The translations under genes and the position numbers were made by a program. Positions 9,676 through 17,826 of a stretch of 19,872 nucleotides of DNA are shown in pieces. Every line of letters starts with the position of its first letter. Within the stretch, counting starts at the first letter, position 1. The stretch comes from Pseudomonadota bacterium. Lineage in GTDB: Bacteria > Pseudomonadota > Gammaproteobacteria > Pseudomonadales > Pseudomonadaceae. Under the pieces are notes generated by a model. It saw nothing but the letters and a program-made list of their open reading frames with translations, did no database searches and was not told the origin of the DNA. The stretch is taken from positions 1 to 19,872 of the forward strand of contig JAEYXX010000016.1 in NCBI GenBank assembly GCA_023431055.1, given 5' to 3'.

Positions 9676-9681
9676 ATCATA
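9676..9681 (-). promoter_or_regulatory. -10 box candidate for deaD
   Basis: TATGAT on the minus strand, in a GGTATGATGC context. The -35 region (CACCTTGG) is weak. The rest of the gap, 9682-9788, shows no clear terminator for the methyltransferase gene; GGTGC and GCACC (9701-9705 and 9720-9724 region) could form a loose hairpin only. Confidence 0.4.
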
Positions 9682-9788
9682 CCGGAAAATCCTGACCAAG
9701 GTGCTGTTTTTTATGTTCCGCACCACCCGATGCAGCTCTGCGCAGGCTCTTTCAGGCGGTTTAGGGCAGTTTCAAGCCATGCATCGCT

Positions 9789-10562
9789 TCAGGTAGCCGG
9801 ACGCAATGCCTCGATCAAGGGTTGCAGGGAGTAACCCAGGCGCGGCGCCAGTTCACCCGCCCGCATCTGCAAACGCCCCATGTTCAGGCGCTGGTCGAGG
9901 TCGGCCGGGATCAGCAGCACCACATTGCCTTCCTTTACCGGGCATTCCCAGTAGTGCCGGTGATAGAGGCCGCGCAGCAATGCCGCACCCAATGGCTTGC
10001 CGTCGTTGCCGGCCCATTGATTGATGATCAACCAACCGCCCGGGTTGAGCTTTTCGCGGCAGCGGTCGAGAAAGCGCCAGGCCAGATGACCGACACCCGG
10101 CCCCTGGTCGGTGTACAGATCGAGAAAGATCAGGTCGGCGGTTTCCGCGCTGTCGAGCAGTTCGGTGGCATCGCCGACGCGAATGGTCAGCCGCGGATCG
10201 TCGTCGAGGCCGAGAAACTCCATGGCCAGGCGCGGCACATCCGGCCGCAGCTCGATGGCCTCGACGTCCTCCAGCGGCAGGAACTTCAGGCAGGCCTGAG
10301 TCAGGTTGCCGGCGCCCAGACCGAGAAACAGTGCGGTCTCCGGCGCATCGTGGCATAGCGCACCCAGCAGCATGGCGCGGGTGTAGTCGTATTCGAGCCA
10401 GCTGGGATCACCCTGAAATACGCAGCTCTGCTCGATGGCATCACCGAACTCGAGGAAGCGGTAGGCGCCGATCTGCACCACGCGAATAACCCCGAAGGCA
10501 TCGCGCACTTCGGCCAGCAGAACCTCGTCCTGCAATTCGTCCTCTGGCGGCAAGCCTGGCAT
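9789..10562 (-). CDS. Spermidine synthase-like class I methyltransferase
   Basis: 257 residues. The SAM-binding strand and loop is FLGLGAGNL (79-87), followed by an acidic strand end IELRP (103-107, Glu104), GDATELL (130-136) and LIFLDLY (144-150), the pattern of the spermidine-synthase/class I methyltransferase fold. It lacks a clear aminopropyltransferase signature, so calling it SpeE would go too far; such orphan SpeE-like proteins in pseudomonads have no assigned substrate. The ATG at 10562 follows GGGAGAGG by six bases, better than the GTG at 10577. It diverges from the DAHP synthase gene and stands alone on its strand. Confidence 0.85.
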   Translation of the reverse strand: MPGLPPEDELQDEVLLAEVRDAFGVIRVVQIGAYRFLEFGDAIEQSCVFQGDPSWLEYDYTRAMLLGALCHDAPETALFLGLGAGNLTQACLKFLPLEDVEAIELRPDVPRLAMEFLGLDDDPRLTIRVGDATELLDSAETADLIFLDLYTDQGPGVGHLAWRFLDRCREKLNPGGWLIINQWAGNDGKPLGAALLRGLYHRHYWECPVKEGNVVLLIPADLDQRLNMGRLQMRAGELAPRLGYSLQPLIEALRPAT

Positions 10563-10637
10563 CGATACCTCTCCCACAGTGCCCCCAGCATAGAAGCCGG
10601 GCTAAAGCGCCGATTGTCATGGAAGAAACCGCCCCGG

Positions 10638-10646
10638 GTCACGTGA
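10638..10646. repeat. First GTCACGTGA site
   Basis: GTCACGTGA contains the perfect 8-bp palindrome TCACGTGA. The same nine bases recur at 10759-10767. Both copies lie in the gap between the divergent methyltransferase and DAHP synthase genes. Confidence 0.5.
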
Positions 10647-10755
10647 TAATTCAACGTCGGCTGCGTGGCGACGGCTCTGGCGCAGCTGACACGTCGATAC
10701 CATCGTCGGCTGCCGCGCCAGCGCCCCGAGTCGATTTGGCCGCAGCGCCGCGAAG

Positions 10756-10771
10756 CCCGTCACGTGACGGG
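10756..10771. promoter_or_regulatory. 16-bp perfect palindrome before DAHP synthase
   Basis: The arms CCCGTCAC and GTGACGGG are exact complements without spacer, and flanking AAG/CTT pairs extend it if one G is bulged. It sits 50 bp before the start codon, about where an operator overlapping the -35 region would be. No T-run follows, so a terminator is unlikely. A dimeric repressor or activator site is inferred. Confidence 0.5.
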
Positions 10772-10821
10772 GCTTATCGGTTACCATGCGCCTCCGCCTG
10801 ATCAATCGCTAGAGACGCAGC

Positions 10822-12168
10822 ATGTCGCACGCCTGGAGTCCCGATAGCTGGAGGGCCAAGCCCATTCAGCAGCAGCCCGAATACCCTGACGCCGCTCACG
10901 TTGCCCGTGTCGAGCAGACCCTGGCCGGCTATCCGCCACTGGTGTTCGCCGGCGAGGCGCGCGAGCTGCGCCGCCAGTTCGCCGAGGTCACCCAGGGCCG
11001 CGCCTTCCTACTGCAGGGCGGCGACTGCGCCGAGAGCTTCGCCGAGTTTTCCGCTGCGAAGATCCGCGACACCTTCAAGGTGCTGCTGCAGATGGCCATC
11101 GTCATGACCTTCGCCGCCGGCTGCCCGGTGGTCAAGGTCGGACGCATGGCCGGCCAGTTCGCCAAGCCGCGCTCGTCCGGTAGCGAAACCATCGATGGCA
11201 TCACCCTGCCCGCCTACCGCGGCGATATCGTCAACGGCATCGGCTTCGACGCCGCCAGCCGCGTGCCCGACCCGGAGCGCCTGCTGCAGGCCTATCACCA
11301 GGCCACCGCCAGCCTCAACCTGCTACGCGCCTTCGCCCAGGGCGGTTTCGCCGACGTGCACCAGGTGCACCAGTGGAACCTCGACTTCATCGCTAACTCG
11401 GCGCTGGCCGAGAAGTACCATCAGCTGGCCAACCGCATCGACGAAACCCTGGCCTTCATGCGCGCCGTCGGTATGGACAGCGCGCCGCAGCTGCGCGAAG
11501 TCAGCTTCTTCACCGCTCACGAAGCACTGCTGCTCAACTACGAAGAGGCCTTCGTCCGTCGCGATAGCCTCACCGGCCGCTGGTACGACTGCTCCGCGCA
11601 CATGCTGTGGATCGGCGACCGTACCCGTCAGCTGGACGGCGCGCACGTCGAGTTCATGCGCGGTATCGAGAACCCCATTGGTGTGAAGGTCGGCCCGAGC
11701 ATGGACCCGGACGAGCTGATCCGCCTGATCGACACGCTCAACCCGGACAACGATCCGGGCCGCCTCAACCTGATCGTGCGCATGGGGGCGGACAAGGTGG
11801 AAGCGCACTTCCCGCGCCTGCTGCGCAAGGTCAAGGAAGAAGGCCGCCAGGTGCTGTGGAGCTCCGACCCCATGCACGGCAACACCATCAAGGCCAGCAG
11901 CGGCTACAAGACCCGCGACTTCGCGCAGATTCTCAGCGAAGTCCGGCAGTTCTTCGCCGTGCACCAGGCCGAAGGCACCTACGCCGGCGGCATCCATATC
12001 GAGATGACCGGGCAGAACGTCACCGAATGCATCGGCGGCTCACGCCCGATCACCGAAGATGGCCTGTCCGACCGCTACCACACCCATTGCGACCCGCGCA
12101 TGAACGCCGACCAGTCGCTGGAGCTGGCGTTCATGATCGCCGAAACGCTCAAGCAGGTGCGCCGCTAG
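10822..12168 (+). CDS. Type II 3-deoxy-D-arabino-heptulosonate 7-phosphate synthase
   Basis: 448 residues. It joins phosphoenolpyruvate and erythrose 4-phosphate in the first step of the shikimate pathway. The type II signatures are present in order: GGDCAESF with the metal-ligand Cys69, [16 protein letters not shown] (105-120), [28 protein letters not shown] with the metal-ligand His, [13 protein letters not shown] with the ligand Glu, and [13 protein letters not shown] with the ligand Asp. The ligand set corresponds to that known from the Mycobacterium enzyme. The length fits the short pseudomonad form represented by PA2843. The ATG at 10822 gives the usual [14 protein letters not shown] start, although its ribosome site (AGAGACG) is modest. 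Its stop overlaps the stop of the convergent glycosylase gene. Confidence 0.95.
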   Translation: MSHAWSPDSWRAKPIQQQPEYPDAAHVARVEQTLAGYPPLVFAGEARELRRQFAEVTQGRAFLLQGGDCAESFAEFSAAKIRDTFKVLLQMAIVMTFAAGCPVVKVGRMAGQFAKPRSSGSETIDGITLPAYRGDIVNGIGFDAASRVPDPERLLQAYHQATASLNLLRAFAQGGFADVHQVHQWNLDFIANSALAEKYHQLANRIDETLAFMRAVGMDSAPQLREVSFFTAHEALLLNYEEAFVRRDSLTGRWYDCSAHMLWIGDRTRQLDGAHVEFMRGIENPIGVKVGPSMDPDELIRLIDTLNPDNDPGRLNLIVRMGADKVEAHFPRLLRKVKEEGRQVLWSSDPMHGNTIKASSGYKTRDFAQILSEVRQFFAVHQAEGTYAGGIHIEMTGQNVTECIGGSRPITEDGLSDRYHTHCDPRMNADQSLELAFMIAETLKQVRR

Positions 12169-13361
12169 GCAAGAGGTACGCCGAGCGTTTTCACGCTCGG
12201 CGCCAGCCACACCTCTTCCAGGCCCAGCCAATGCGCCAGCGCGCGCAGCGAATCGGCCAGCGCCAGACGCGCCTCCTCGCTCAACACCGCTTCCTCCAGA
12301 TGCACGGCATGCACCGCCAGGTGCCCGGCGGCGCGCTCACTGCGCAGGTCCACCCGCGCCAGCAGTCGCTCGTGATGCAGGAAGGGCAGCACGTAATAGC
12401 CGTATACGCGCTTGGCCTGCGGGGTATAGATCTCCAGGCGGTAGCGGAAGCCGAACAGCCGTTCGGTGCGATCGCGCTCCCAGATCAGTGAATCGAACGG
12501 CGACAGCAAGGCGCTATGGCGAACACGCCGGGGAATGCGCGGCTCACCACGGCAATAGGCCACCTGCCGCCAGCCCTGCACTGCGACCGGCAATAACTCG
12601 CCCACCTCCACCAGTTCGGCGATGCGGCGCTTGCTGTCACCGACATCGAGCCGGTAGTAGTCACGCAGATCCTTCTCCGTCGCCACACCCAACGCATCGG
12701 CCGAACGCAGCAACAGGCGCCGTTGCGCCTCGTCCTCATCCAGCTCGGGGTGATTGAGCAGTTGAGCCGGGATGACCCGCTCCGGCAGATCGTACAAACG
12801 CTCGAAACCTCGTCGCCCTGCAACCGTCACCTCGCCTGCGGCGAAAAGCCATTCCAGCGCCATCTTTTCCGCGCTCCAGTCCCACCAGGGGCCGGCCCTT
12901 TCCGCACGGGTACCGAGGCTGCCGGCACCCAGGGCACCGCGTTCACGCACCGCTTGTAGTACGCCGCTGATCACCTCGCGCCGCTCCATGCCGAATCGCG
13001 CCAGCTGGCTGTAGATGCCCTGACCATCGGCGGCCCGGCGCATGCGCCAGCGCAGCAGCGGGTAGAGCTCCAACGGCAGCAGCGAAGCCTCGTGGCCCCA
13101 GTATTCGAACAGGCGCCGACGGCGCGCCCGGCCCCAGGCCAGCTCGTCGAGATGCTCGGCCTGGTAGTGGCCAAGGCGGGAAAACGCCGGCAGATAATGC
13201 GAACGCACCAGGGCGTTGACCGAATCGATCTGCAGCACGCCGAGGCGTTCGATCTGCGCCTGCAAGTGCCGGTGGGCGATGGCACCGCGTGGGGTACGAC
13301 CGAAGCCCTGAGCAGCCAGGGCCAGACGGCGCGCTTCGGCGAGAGAAAGTGAGAGCGTCAT
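12165..13361 (-). CDS. YcaQ/AlkX-like DNA glycosylase (winged-helix HTH_42 family)
   Basis: 398 residues. The family starts with [16 protein letters not shown] and has the catalytic Gln-x-Asp motif as QID at residues 44-46 ([16 protein letters not shown]), followed by [12 protein letters not shown]. Later segments [21 protein letters not shown] and [10 protein letters not shown] are also typical. Characterised members (AlkZ, YcaQ/AlkX) unhook DNA interstrand crosslinks or remove alkylated bases; the QxD form points to the AlkX branch. The ATG at 13361 is chosen by the family N-terminus; an open frame continues upstream without a ribosome site. It is the last gene of a minus-strand run behind DUF3291, 14 bp away. 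Confidence 0.88.
   Translation of the reverse strand: MTLSLSLAEARRLALAAQGFGRTPRGAIAHRHLQAQIERLGVLQIDSVNALVRSHYLPAFSRLGHYQAEHLDELAWGRARRRRLFEYWGHEASLLPLELYPLLRWRMRRAADGQGIYSQLARFGMERREVISGVLQAVRERGALGAGSLGTRAERAGPWWDWSAEKMALEWLFAAGEVTVAGRRGFERLYDLPERVIPAQLLNHPELDEDEAQRRLLLRSADALGVATEKDLRDYYRLDVGDSKRRIAELVEVGELLPVAVQGWRQVAYCRGEPRIPRRVRHSALLSPFDSLIWERDRTERLFGFRYRLEIYTPQAKRVYGYYVLPFLHHERLLARVDLRSERAAGHLAVHAVHLEEAVLSEEARLALADSLRALAHWLGLEEVWLAPSVKTLGVPLA
12180..12201. other. Perfect hairpin across the DAHP synthase and glycosylase 3' ends
   Basis: GCCGAGCG and CGCTCGGC pair perfectly around TTTTCA, starting 11 bp after the DAHP synthase stop. No T-run follows on either strand. The hairpin lies within the last codons of the convergent gene and could protect or weakly terminate the DAHP synthase transcript. 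Confidence 0.4.
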
Positions 13362-13375
13362 GGCGAGCCAGCCTA

Positions 13376-13822
13376 TCAGGCCGGCGCCGCGAACGCATGG
13401 CGAAAGGTGAAGGCCTGTTGCGTGGCACCATGCTCGCGCAGGTGCGCCAGACGCTCGGCCGCCTCGACCACGTCCGGACGATGCCCGGCCCGCACCCACC
13501 ACAATACCTGGTGCGCCTGTTCGACGCGCTCGAACCATTCGCGGCGGCGTTTGAGCATCTCGGTATGCGCGGATTTGTAGACGTAATCGCTGAGCGACTG
13601 CACGTCCTGCCACACCGACATGTTGACCAACACCTCGTCACCGAACGGGCGGATCGCCGTGGCATCGCCCGCCTCGTCCTGCAAACGCCAGACATAGCCG
13701 GGCGAGGCTTCGGCCAGGGCGTTGGTGCGCTCCAGATTGGCGACGAAGTCGACCATTTCCGGCGATTGCAGCGGTGCCTTCATCCAGGCGATATTCAGTT
13801 GAGCCAAATGATAAGCAGACAA
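13376..13822 (-). CDS. DUF3291 protein (dimeric alpha-beta-barrel monooxygenase-like fold)
   Basis: 148 residues. Start SAYHLAQLNIAWMKAPL, then ASPGYVWRLQD, LVNMSVWQDVQSLSDYVY, HTEMLKRRREWFE and HQVLWWVRAGHRP match DUF3291, a family related to heme-degrading or quinol monooxygenase-like ABM proteins by fold. No reaction is established. The start codon is TTG at 13822: AAGGAGG lies seven bases upstream and the family N-terminus begins exactly there. TTG starts are usually weak, but the site is near-perfect. It is 26 bp after the EamA transporter gene and 14 bp before the glycosylase gene, so all three are probably cotranscribed. Confidence 0.88.
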   Translation of the reverse strand: MSAYHLAQLNIAWMKAPLQSPEMVDFVANLERTNALAEASPGYVWRLQDEAGDATAIRPFGDEVLVNMSVWQDVQSLSDYVYKSAHTEMLKRRREWFERVEQAHQVLWWVRAGHRPDVVEAAERLAHLREHGATQQAFTFRHAFAAPA

Positions 13823-13848
13823 ATTCCAGCCTCCTTGCAGGCGAACTC

Positions 13849-14793
13849 TCAGGATCGTTGCGGCAAACCGCGCCAGTCAGCGAAGCGCCGACGCAGCCAG
13901 GCCTCGCTGCTGACCAAGGTAATCCCGGACAGCACCAGCACCGCGCCGATGATGAAGTTCAGCGTCAGCGGCTCGTCCAGCACCAGCACACCGAAACTGA
14001 CGCCGAACAGCGGGGTCATGAAGGAGAACACCGCCATGTTCGAAGCCAGGTAACGGCGCAGCAGCCAGAACCAGGTCAGGTAGGTGAAGAACGACACCAC
14101 CACGCCCTGCAGCAGGATGCTGCCGATGGCGATCGGGCTCCAGCGCAACTGGCCAAGATCGACCACCGCCAGCGCATAGGCAAGCAGCAACGCGAAGGCC
14201 ACCGCCAACTGATAGAACAGCGTCAGCCCAGGGGGCGCCTCGGACAGGCGCGAGCCACGCACCACCACGGTGGTAGCGCCCCAGGCCATACCGGCGCACA
14301 GTCCCAGCGCATCACCAAGCAGCATGCCGGCATCGACTTCGGCCCAGTTGCCGCCTACACCGAAGGCCATCACCACACCGCCAAAACACAGCACAATGCC
14401 CAGCCACTGCAGGCGGCGCAGACGCTCGCTGGGCAGCAGCAGATGCAGCCCGAGCGCCGAGAAGATCGGCGCGGTATAGAGAAACACCGCCATATGCGAG
14501 GCCGTGGTATGGCGCAGCCCCAGCGCGATGAAAAAGAACTCCAGAGCAAACAGCACACCTGCCAGCACGCCGGCCAACCAGGTAGAACCCAGCCATTCAC
14601 GCCAACCGCCCTGCCAGGCCAATAACAGGCCGACCAGTAGCGCGGCGATGCCGGAGCGCAGGGCCACCTGCAGCATGGGCGCGATGTCGTCCGCCGCCAG
14701 CTTGATCGCCACCTGCTGGCTGCCCCAGATGGCGCAGAGCAGCAGCATCAGTTGGAACAGGAAAAAATCGGCGCCCTTGCGTACCGCGGTCAT
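13849..14793 (-). CDS. EamA/DMT-family inner-membrane exporter
   Basis: 314 residues with ten predicted transmembrane helices in two EamA repeats. Repeat one begins LMLLLCAIWGSQQVAIKLA and contains ALRSGIAALLVGLLLAW and HMAVFLYTAPIFSALG; repeat two contains CAGMAWGATTVVVRGSRL and SNMAVFSFMTPLFGVSFGVL, ending in DEPLTLNFIIGAVLVLSGI. DMT permeases move amino acids, nucleotides or drugs; the substrate cannot be predicted. The ATG at 14793 follows GGAG. It heads the run EamA, DUF3291 and glycosylase, and lies 23 bp after DUF1127 on the same strand. Confidence 0.92.
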   Translation of the reverse strand: MTAVRKGADFFLFQLMLLLCAIWGSQQVAIKLAADDIAPMLQVALRSGIAALLVGLLLAWQGGWREWLGSTWLAGVLAGVLFALEFFFIALGLRHTTASHMAVFLYTAPIFSALGLHLLLPSERLRRLQWLGIVLCFGGVVMAFGVGGNWAEVDAGMLLGDALGLCAGMAWGATTVVVRGSRLSEAPPGLTLFYQLAVAFALLLAYALAVVDLGQLRWSPIAIGSILLQGVVVSFFTYLTWFWLLRRYLASNMAVFSFMTPLFGVSFGVLVLDEPLTLNFIIGAVLVLSGITLVSSEAWLRRRFADWRGLPQRS

Positions 14794-14816
14794 TCATTAA
14801 CTCCAGTCATTACTCG

Positions 14817-15041
14817 TCACTTTCTCAGCGGATCATCCCAAAACGGCCGTTCGGCCTCCTGCAGCGCATCGGCCCGGGACAAACCCAGATCCTTGAGTGC
14901 CATATCGCTAAGCCGAGCCAACTGCTGCCGCTCACGAGCCAGTTGACGCCAGCGCCGCAGCATACGCCAAACGCTGGCCAATGACGGCAGACGTTCGAAG
15001 TGGATGGCCCGAGCCAGTGCATAACCTTTTTGACCTTTCAT
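14817..15041 (-). CDS. DUF1127 small basic protein
   Basis: 74 residues. The C-terminal part (RRWRQLARERQQLARLSDMALKDLGLSRADA) is the DUF1127 signature, an Arg-rich helix followed by the DxxLxDLGLSR core. Some small DUF1127 proteins of alphaproteobacteria act in RNA binding or phosphate and stress responses; longer forms such as this have no settled role. The ATG at 15041 has AGGGAGGG upstream. It diverges from a LysR regulator gene across 97 bp, the usual arrangement of a LysR protein and its target, so the regulator may control it and perhaps the genes behind it. Confidence 0.88.
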   Translation of the reverse strand: MKGQKGYALARAIHFERLPSLASVWRMLRRWRQLARERQQLARLSDMALKDLGLSRADALQEAERPFWDDPLRK

Positions 15042-15138
15042 CTTTTCGCCCTCCCTGTGGGGTTGGCGTCAGTCTCGGTCCGAGCTTAAGATCAATCCAA
15101 CGAATGTTTCTTATGCTATCCATCTCAAGGATTGATGA
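15042..15138. promoter_or_regulatory. Divergent control region between DUF1127 and a LysR gene
   Basis: It contains CTCGG-T-CCGAG (15074-15084), a perfect inverted repeat with one central base, and TAAGA (15087-15091) mirrored by TCTTA (15109-15113). TATGCT at 15112-15117 is a possible -10 box for the LysR gene. Binding by the LysR protein is inferred from position only. Confidence 0.35.
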
Positions 15139-15993
15139 ATGGCCTACCACCCCAGTATCGATACCGAACTGCTGCGCAGCTTCGTTGCCATCGCCGACAC
15201 CGGTGGCTTCACCCGCGCTGCGGAAACGGTCAATCGCACCCAGTCGGCGGTGAGCATGCAGATGAAGCGGCTGGAGGAAGACGTGGTGCAGCGCCCGCTG
15301 TTCGAGCGCGACGGTCGCCAGGTACGGCTGACGCCCGAAGGCCAGGTGCTGCTGGGTTATGCGCGGCGCATTCTCAAACTGCACGGCGAAGTGCTCAACA
15401 CCCTGCGCGAACCGCATATGGTCGGTGCCGTGCGCATCGGCACGCCGGACGACTACGTGATGCGCTTTCTGCCGGAGATTCTCTCGCGCTTCGCCCAGGC
15501 CTACCCACTGGTGCAGGTGGAGGTGCATTGCGAACCCTCCGGCCAGCTGTTGCTGCGCCAGGATCTGGACCTGACCATCGTTACCCGTCAGCCCGGCAAG
15601 GAGATCGGCCAACTGCTGCGTCAGGAGCGCTTCGCCTGGGCCGTGGCCCAGGGATTCGCGCCACACGAGCAGAACCCCATGCCGCTGGCCATGTTCAACG
15701 CCGACTGTTTCTGCCGCGAGTGGGCCTGCAACGCACTGGATGCGATGAGTCGCCCCTACCGCATCGCCTATACCAGCCCCAGCCTGTCGGCGCTCTTCGC
15801 CGTGGTGCGCGCCGGCCTGGCGGTCACTGCACAGCTGCAAAGTCTGATCACGTCGGATCTGCGAATCCTCGGCGAAGCCGAAGGCCTGCCCCTGCTGCCA
15901 TTGACCAGCATCGTGCTGCTGCGCAACGAAAGTAGTCAGTCACCCGTCACCGAATGCCTGGCCGAGCATATCTTCGAAGGCTTTCGCCTATAG
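15139..15993 (+). CDS. LysR-family transcriptional regulator
   Basis: 284 residues. The winged helix is at about residues 8-67: LLRSFVAIADTGGFTRAAE, then TQSAVSMQMKRLEED and RQVRLTPEGQVLLGYARRI. The effector domain starts near residue 93 (VGAVRIGTPDDYVMRFLPEI). Cys residues near WACNA and DCFCRE may just be structural. It diverges from DUF1127 and converges with the TauE/SafE gene, with stops in the palindrome CTATAG. The ATG at 15139 follows AAGGATTG. Target genes are unknown; DUF1127 is the first candidate. The effector is not predictable. Confidence 0.93.
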   Translation: MAYHPSIDTELLRSFVAIADTGGFTRAAETVNRTQSAVSMQMKRLEEDVVQRPLFERDGRQVRLTPEGQVLLGYARRILKLHGEVLNTLREPHMVGAVRIGTPDDYVMRFLPEILSRFAQAYPLVQVEVHCEPSGQLLLRQDLDLTIVTRQPGKEIGQLLRQERFAWAVAQGFAPHEQNPMPLAMFNADCFCREWACNALDAMSRPYRIAYTSPSLSALFAVVRAGLAVTAQLQSLITSDLRILGEAEGLPLLPLTSIVLLRNESSQSPVTECLAEHIFEGFRL

Positions 15994-16755
15994 ACGGCCG
16001 CCCGACTCCAGCGCGAGCAGCAGCGCACAAAGCAGCAGAAAGCCACAGAACAGGCTGCGCAGAAGGCGCTCCGGCAGCGAATGGGCCAGGCGCACGCCCC
16101 AACTGATACTGAGCAGGCCACCTACGGCCAGCGGTACGCCCATCCACCAGTTGACGTGATCATGCAGCGCGTAGGTGAACAGGGTGACGCTCGTGCTGGG
16201 CAACGCCAACGACAGCGACAACCCTTGCGCGACCACCTGCGTAGTGCCGAACACACTGGTCAGTACCGGCGTCGCCACCACCGCGCCACCCACGCCGAAC
16301 AGTCCGCCCATGGCGCCAGACACCCCGCCCAGCAGGCCAAACCAGCTCCAGTGATGACGCAACTCACCACTCGCAGGCGCCTGAGCCATCAGCATGCGCA
16401 GCAGGTTGTAGGCCGCCAGGGCCAGTAGAAAACCGACAAAGGCCCAGCGCATGGTGCGCGAGTCCACCTCCACTGCATAAAGCGAGGCCAGCCAGGCGCA
16501 AAAGAAACTGGTAACGCCGAGTAGCAGTGCATAGCGAAAGTCGATGCGATTGCGCTGATGGTATCGCCAGATCGCCAGCATCACGTTCGGCACCACCATT
16601 ACCAGCGCGGTGCCCTGCGCCAGTTGCTGATCCAGCCCGAAGACAATGCCCAGTACCGGAATGGCGATTAGCCCGCCGCCGATGCCGAACAAACCGCCCA
16701 GAGTCCCCAGCCCCAGGCCGAGCAATAGATTGAGCAACAGGTCGAACAGATTCAT
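15988..16755 (-). CDS. TauE/SafE-family sulfite/anion exporter-like permease
   Basis: 255 residues, about eight transmembrane helices. The two family repeats each start with a glycine-rich loop: LGTLGGLFGIGGGLIAIPVL near residues 15-35 and GAMGGLFGVGGAVVATPVL near the middle. The family exports sulfite, sulfoacetate or other small organic anions, or may import them; the substrate is not predictable here, and the cysI operon 9 kb away gives no linkage. The ATG at 16755 follows GGAGG and is chosen over an upstream start that would add 19 unrelated residues. The ribosome site lies within a hairpin. It diverges from the second LysR gene, a likely controller. Confidence 0.92.
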   Translation of the reverse strand: MNLFDLLLNLLLGLGLGTLGGLFGIGGGLIAIPVLGIVFGLDQQLAQGTALVMVVPNVMLAIWRYHQRNRIDFRYALLLGVTSFFCAWLASLYAVEVDSRTMRWAFVGFLLALAAYNLLRMLMAQAPASGELRHHWSWFGLLGGVSGAMGGLFGVGGAVVATPVLTSVFGTTQVVAQGLSLSLALPSTSVTLFTYALHDHVNWWMGVPLAVGGLLSISWGVRLAHSLPERLLRSLFCGFLLLCALLLALESGGRL

Positions 16756-16756
16756 G

Positions 16757-16778
16757 GCACCTCCAAACTGTGGAGTGC
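16757..16778 (-). promoter_or_regulatory. Hairpin covering the ribosome site of the TauE/SafE gene
   Basis: CTCCA (16761-16765) pairs with TGGAG (16771-16775) over five bases, and GCA/TGC extends the stem past one bulge. On the minus strand the 3' arm includes the GGAGG site used by the start codon at 16755. TAACAT just upstream (minus strand) is a possible -10 box. Confidence 0.45.
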
Positions 16779-16856
16779 ATGTTAAGCAGCCACGGCTAGC
16801 GCGGAAACGCACAGCAGCGCAAAATGGCTTTGCTGATTACGCACAAGCGGACCGCC

Positions 16857-17819
16857 ATGAACCCCGATGCCCTGACCGACCAGCTGGAACTATTCCTCGA
16901 CGTGCTGGAAACCGGCAGTTTCTCTGCCGCCGCCAGACGCCACCCGCTCACGCCTTCGGCGGTGGCCCGGCGCATCGACGCCCTGGAGCGCGGCCTGGGC
17001 AGCAGCCTGTTCAGCCGCACCACCCACGCCGTGCGGGTGACTCCGGCGGGCCTGGCCTTTGCCGAACGCGCCCGACGCATCCTCGCCGAATTGCACCTAG
17101 CCAGGGCCGAGGCGGTGTCACTGAGCAGCGCACCGGAAGGCCTGATTCGCATCGATGCGCCCTCGCCCTTCGGTCGCCGCCACCTGGCGCCAGCGATTGC
17201 CGAGTTTCTGCGCGCCAACCCCGGGCTCGACGTGCAGCTGCGCCTGATCGACAGTTTCACCGATCTACAGGGCGAACATCTGGGCGAAGTGGATATCGTC
17301 GTGCGCATCGGCCCGCTGCCGGACAGTCGTCTGGTCGCCACGCCATTGGCATCGATGACCCGCATCGTCTGCGCCAGCCCCGACTACCTACGCCGCCGCG
17401 GCATCCCGCGCAGCCCGCTGGAGCTGGAGCAACACGACGGCCTCGACTGGGACAGCCTCGCCCCACCCTACGCCTGGCGCTTCGAGGTCGACGGCAAGCT
17501 GCAACTGTGCAAGCCCAAACGCCTGCGCCAGACCAGCAACAACGCCGAAACCCTGCTATTCAGCGCCCTCGCCGGCCTGGGCATCGCGCACCTGCCCACC
17601 TGGATGAGCAGCGAACATCTGCAGCGTGGCGAACTGATCCCGCTGTTCTGCGAGCAGGGTCTGCCGGCCGCTGAGCCGGTAAGCATCTACGCCCTGCGCC
17701 TGGAGCGCGAAGCCAGCCCGCGCACGCGCCTGCTGCTGAGCTTTCTCAAGCAGCGCTTCGGCTTCCCGCCGCCCTGGGACCAGGCGCTACAGGCCAGCCT
17801 CGCTGCTCCACAGCAGTAA
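16857..17819 (+). CDS. LysR-family transcriptional regulator (divergent from TauE/SafE)
   Basis: 320 residues. The winged helix is at about residues 8-68: LFLDVLETGSFSAAARRHPL, then SAVARRIDALERGLGSSLF and AVRVTPAGLAFAERARRIL. The effector domain begins near residue 93 (GLIRIDAPSPFGRRHLAP) and has the LysR/CrgA-like pattern EVDIVVRIGPLPDSRLVA and PDYLRRRGIPRSP. Its closest groups are the CrgA/DsdC-like regulators, many of which are repressors or activators of a neighbouring transporter. The start is set at the ATG at 16857 because the family N-terminus begins there; an ATG at 16824 would add 11 residues but has no ribosome site. The gap to the TauE/SafE gene is 101 bp, so it likely controls that gene. 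Confidence 0.9.
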   Translation: MNPDALTDQLELFLDVLETGSFSAAARRHPLTPSAVARRIDALERGLGSSLFSRTTHAVRVTPAGLAFAERARRILAELHLARAEAVSLSSAPEGLIRIDAPSPFGRRHLAPAIAEFLRANPGLDVQLRLIDSFTDLQGEHLGEVDIVVRIGPLPDSRLVATPLASMTRIVCASPDYLRRRGIPRSPLELEQHDGLDWDSLAPPYAWRFEVDGKLQLCKPKRLRQTSNNAETLLFSALAGLGIAHLPTWMSSEHLQRGELIPLFCEQGLPAAEPVSIYALRLEREASPRTRLLLSFLKQRFGFPPPWDQALQASLAAPQQ

Positions 17820-17826
17820 GGCCTTC

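Noticed and set aside
10655..10713. Direct repeat CGTCGGCTGC at 10655-10664 and 10704-10713
   Set aside because: Ten GC-rich bases twice in 60 bp may be chance; no structure or third copy supports a role.
11323..11997. A 224-codon minus-strand frame inside the DAHP synthase gene
   Set aside because: Shadow frame caused by codon bias; no domain and no ribosome site.
13362..13613. An 84-residue N-terminal extension of the glycosylase
   Set aside because: It overlaps the DUF3291 gene in another frame and is not part of the family N-terminus.
15988..16755. Functional link of the TauE/SafE exporter to the cysI sulfite operon
   Set aside because: They are 9 kb apart with unrelated genes between; the family also moves many other anions.
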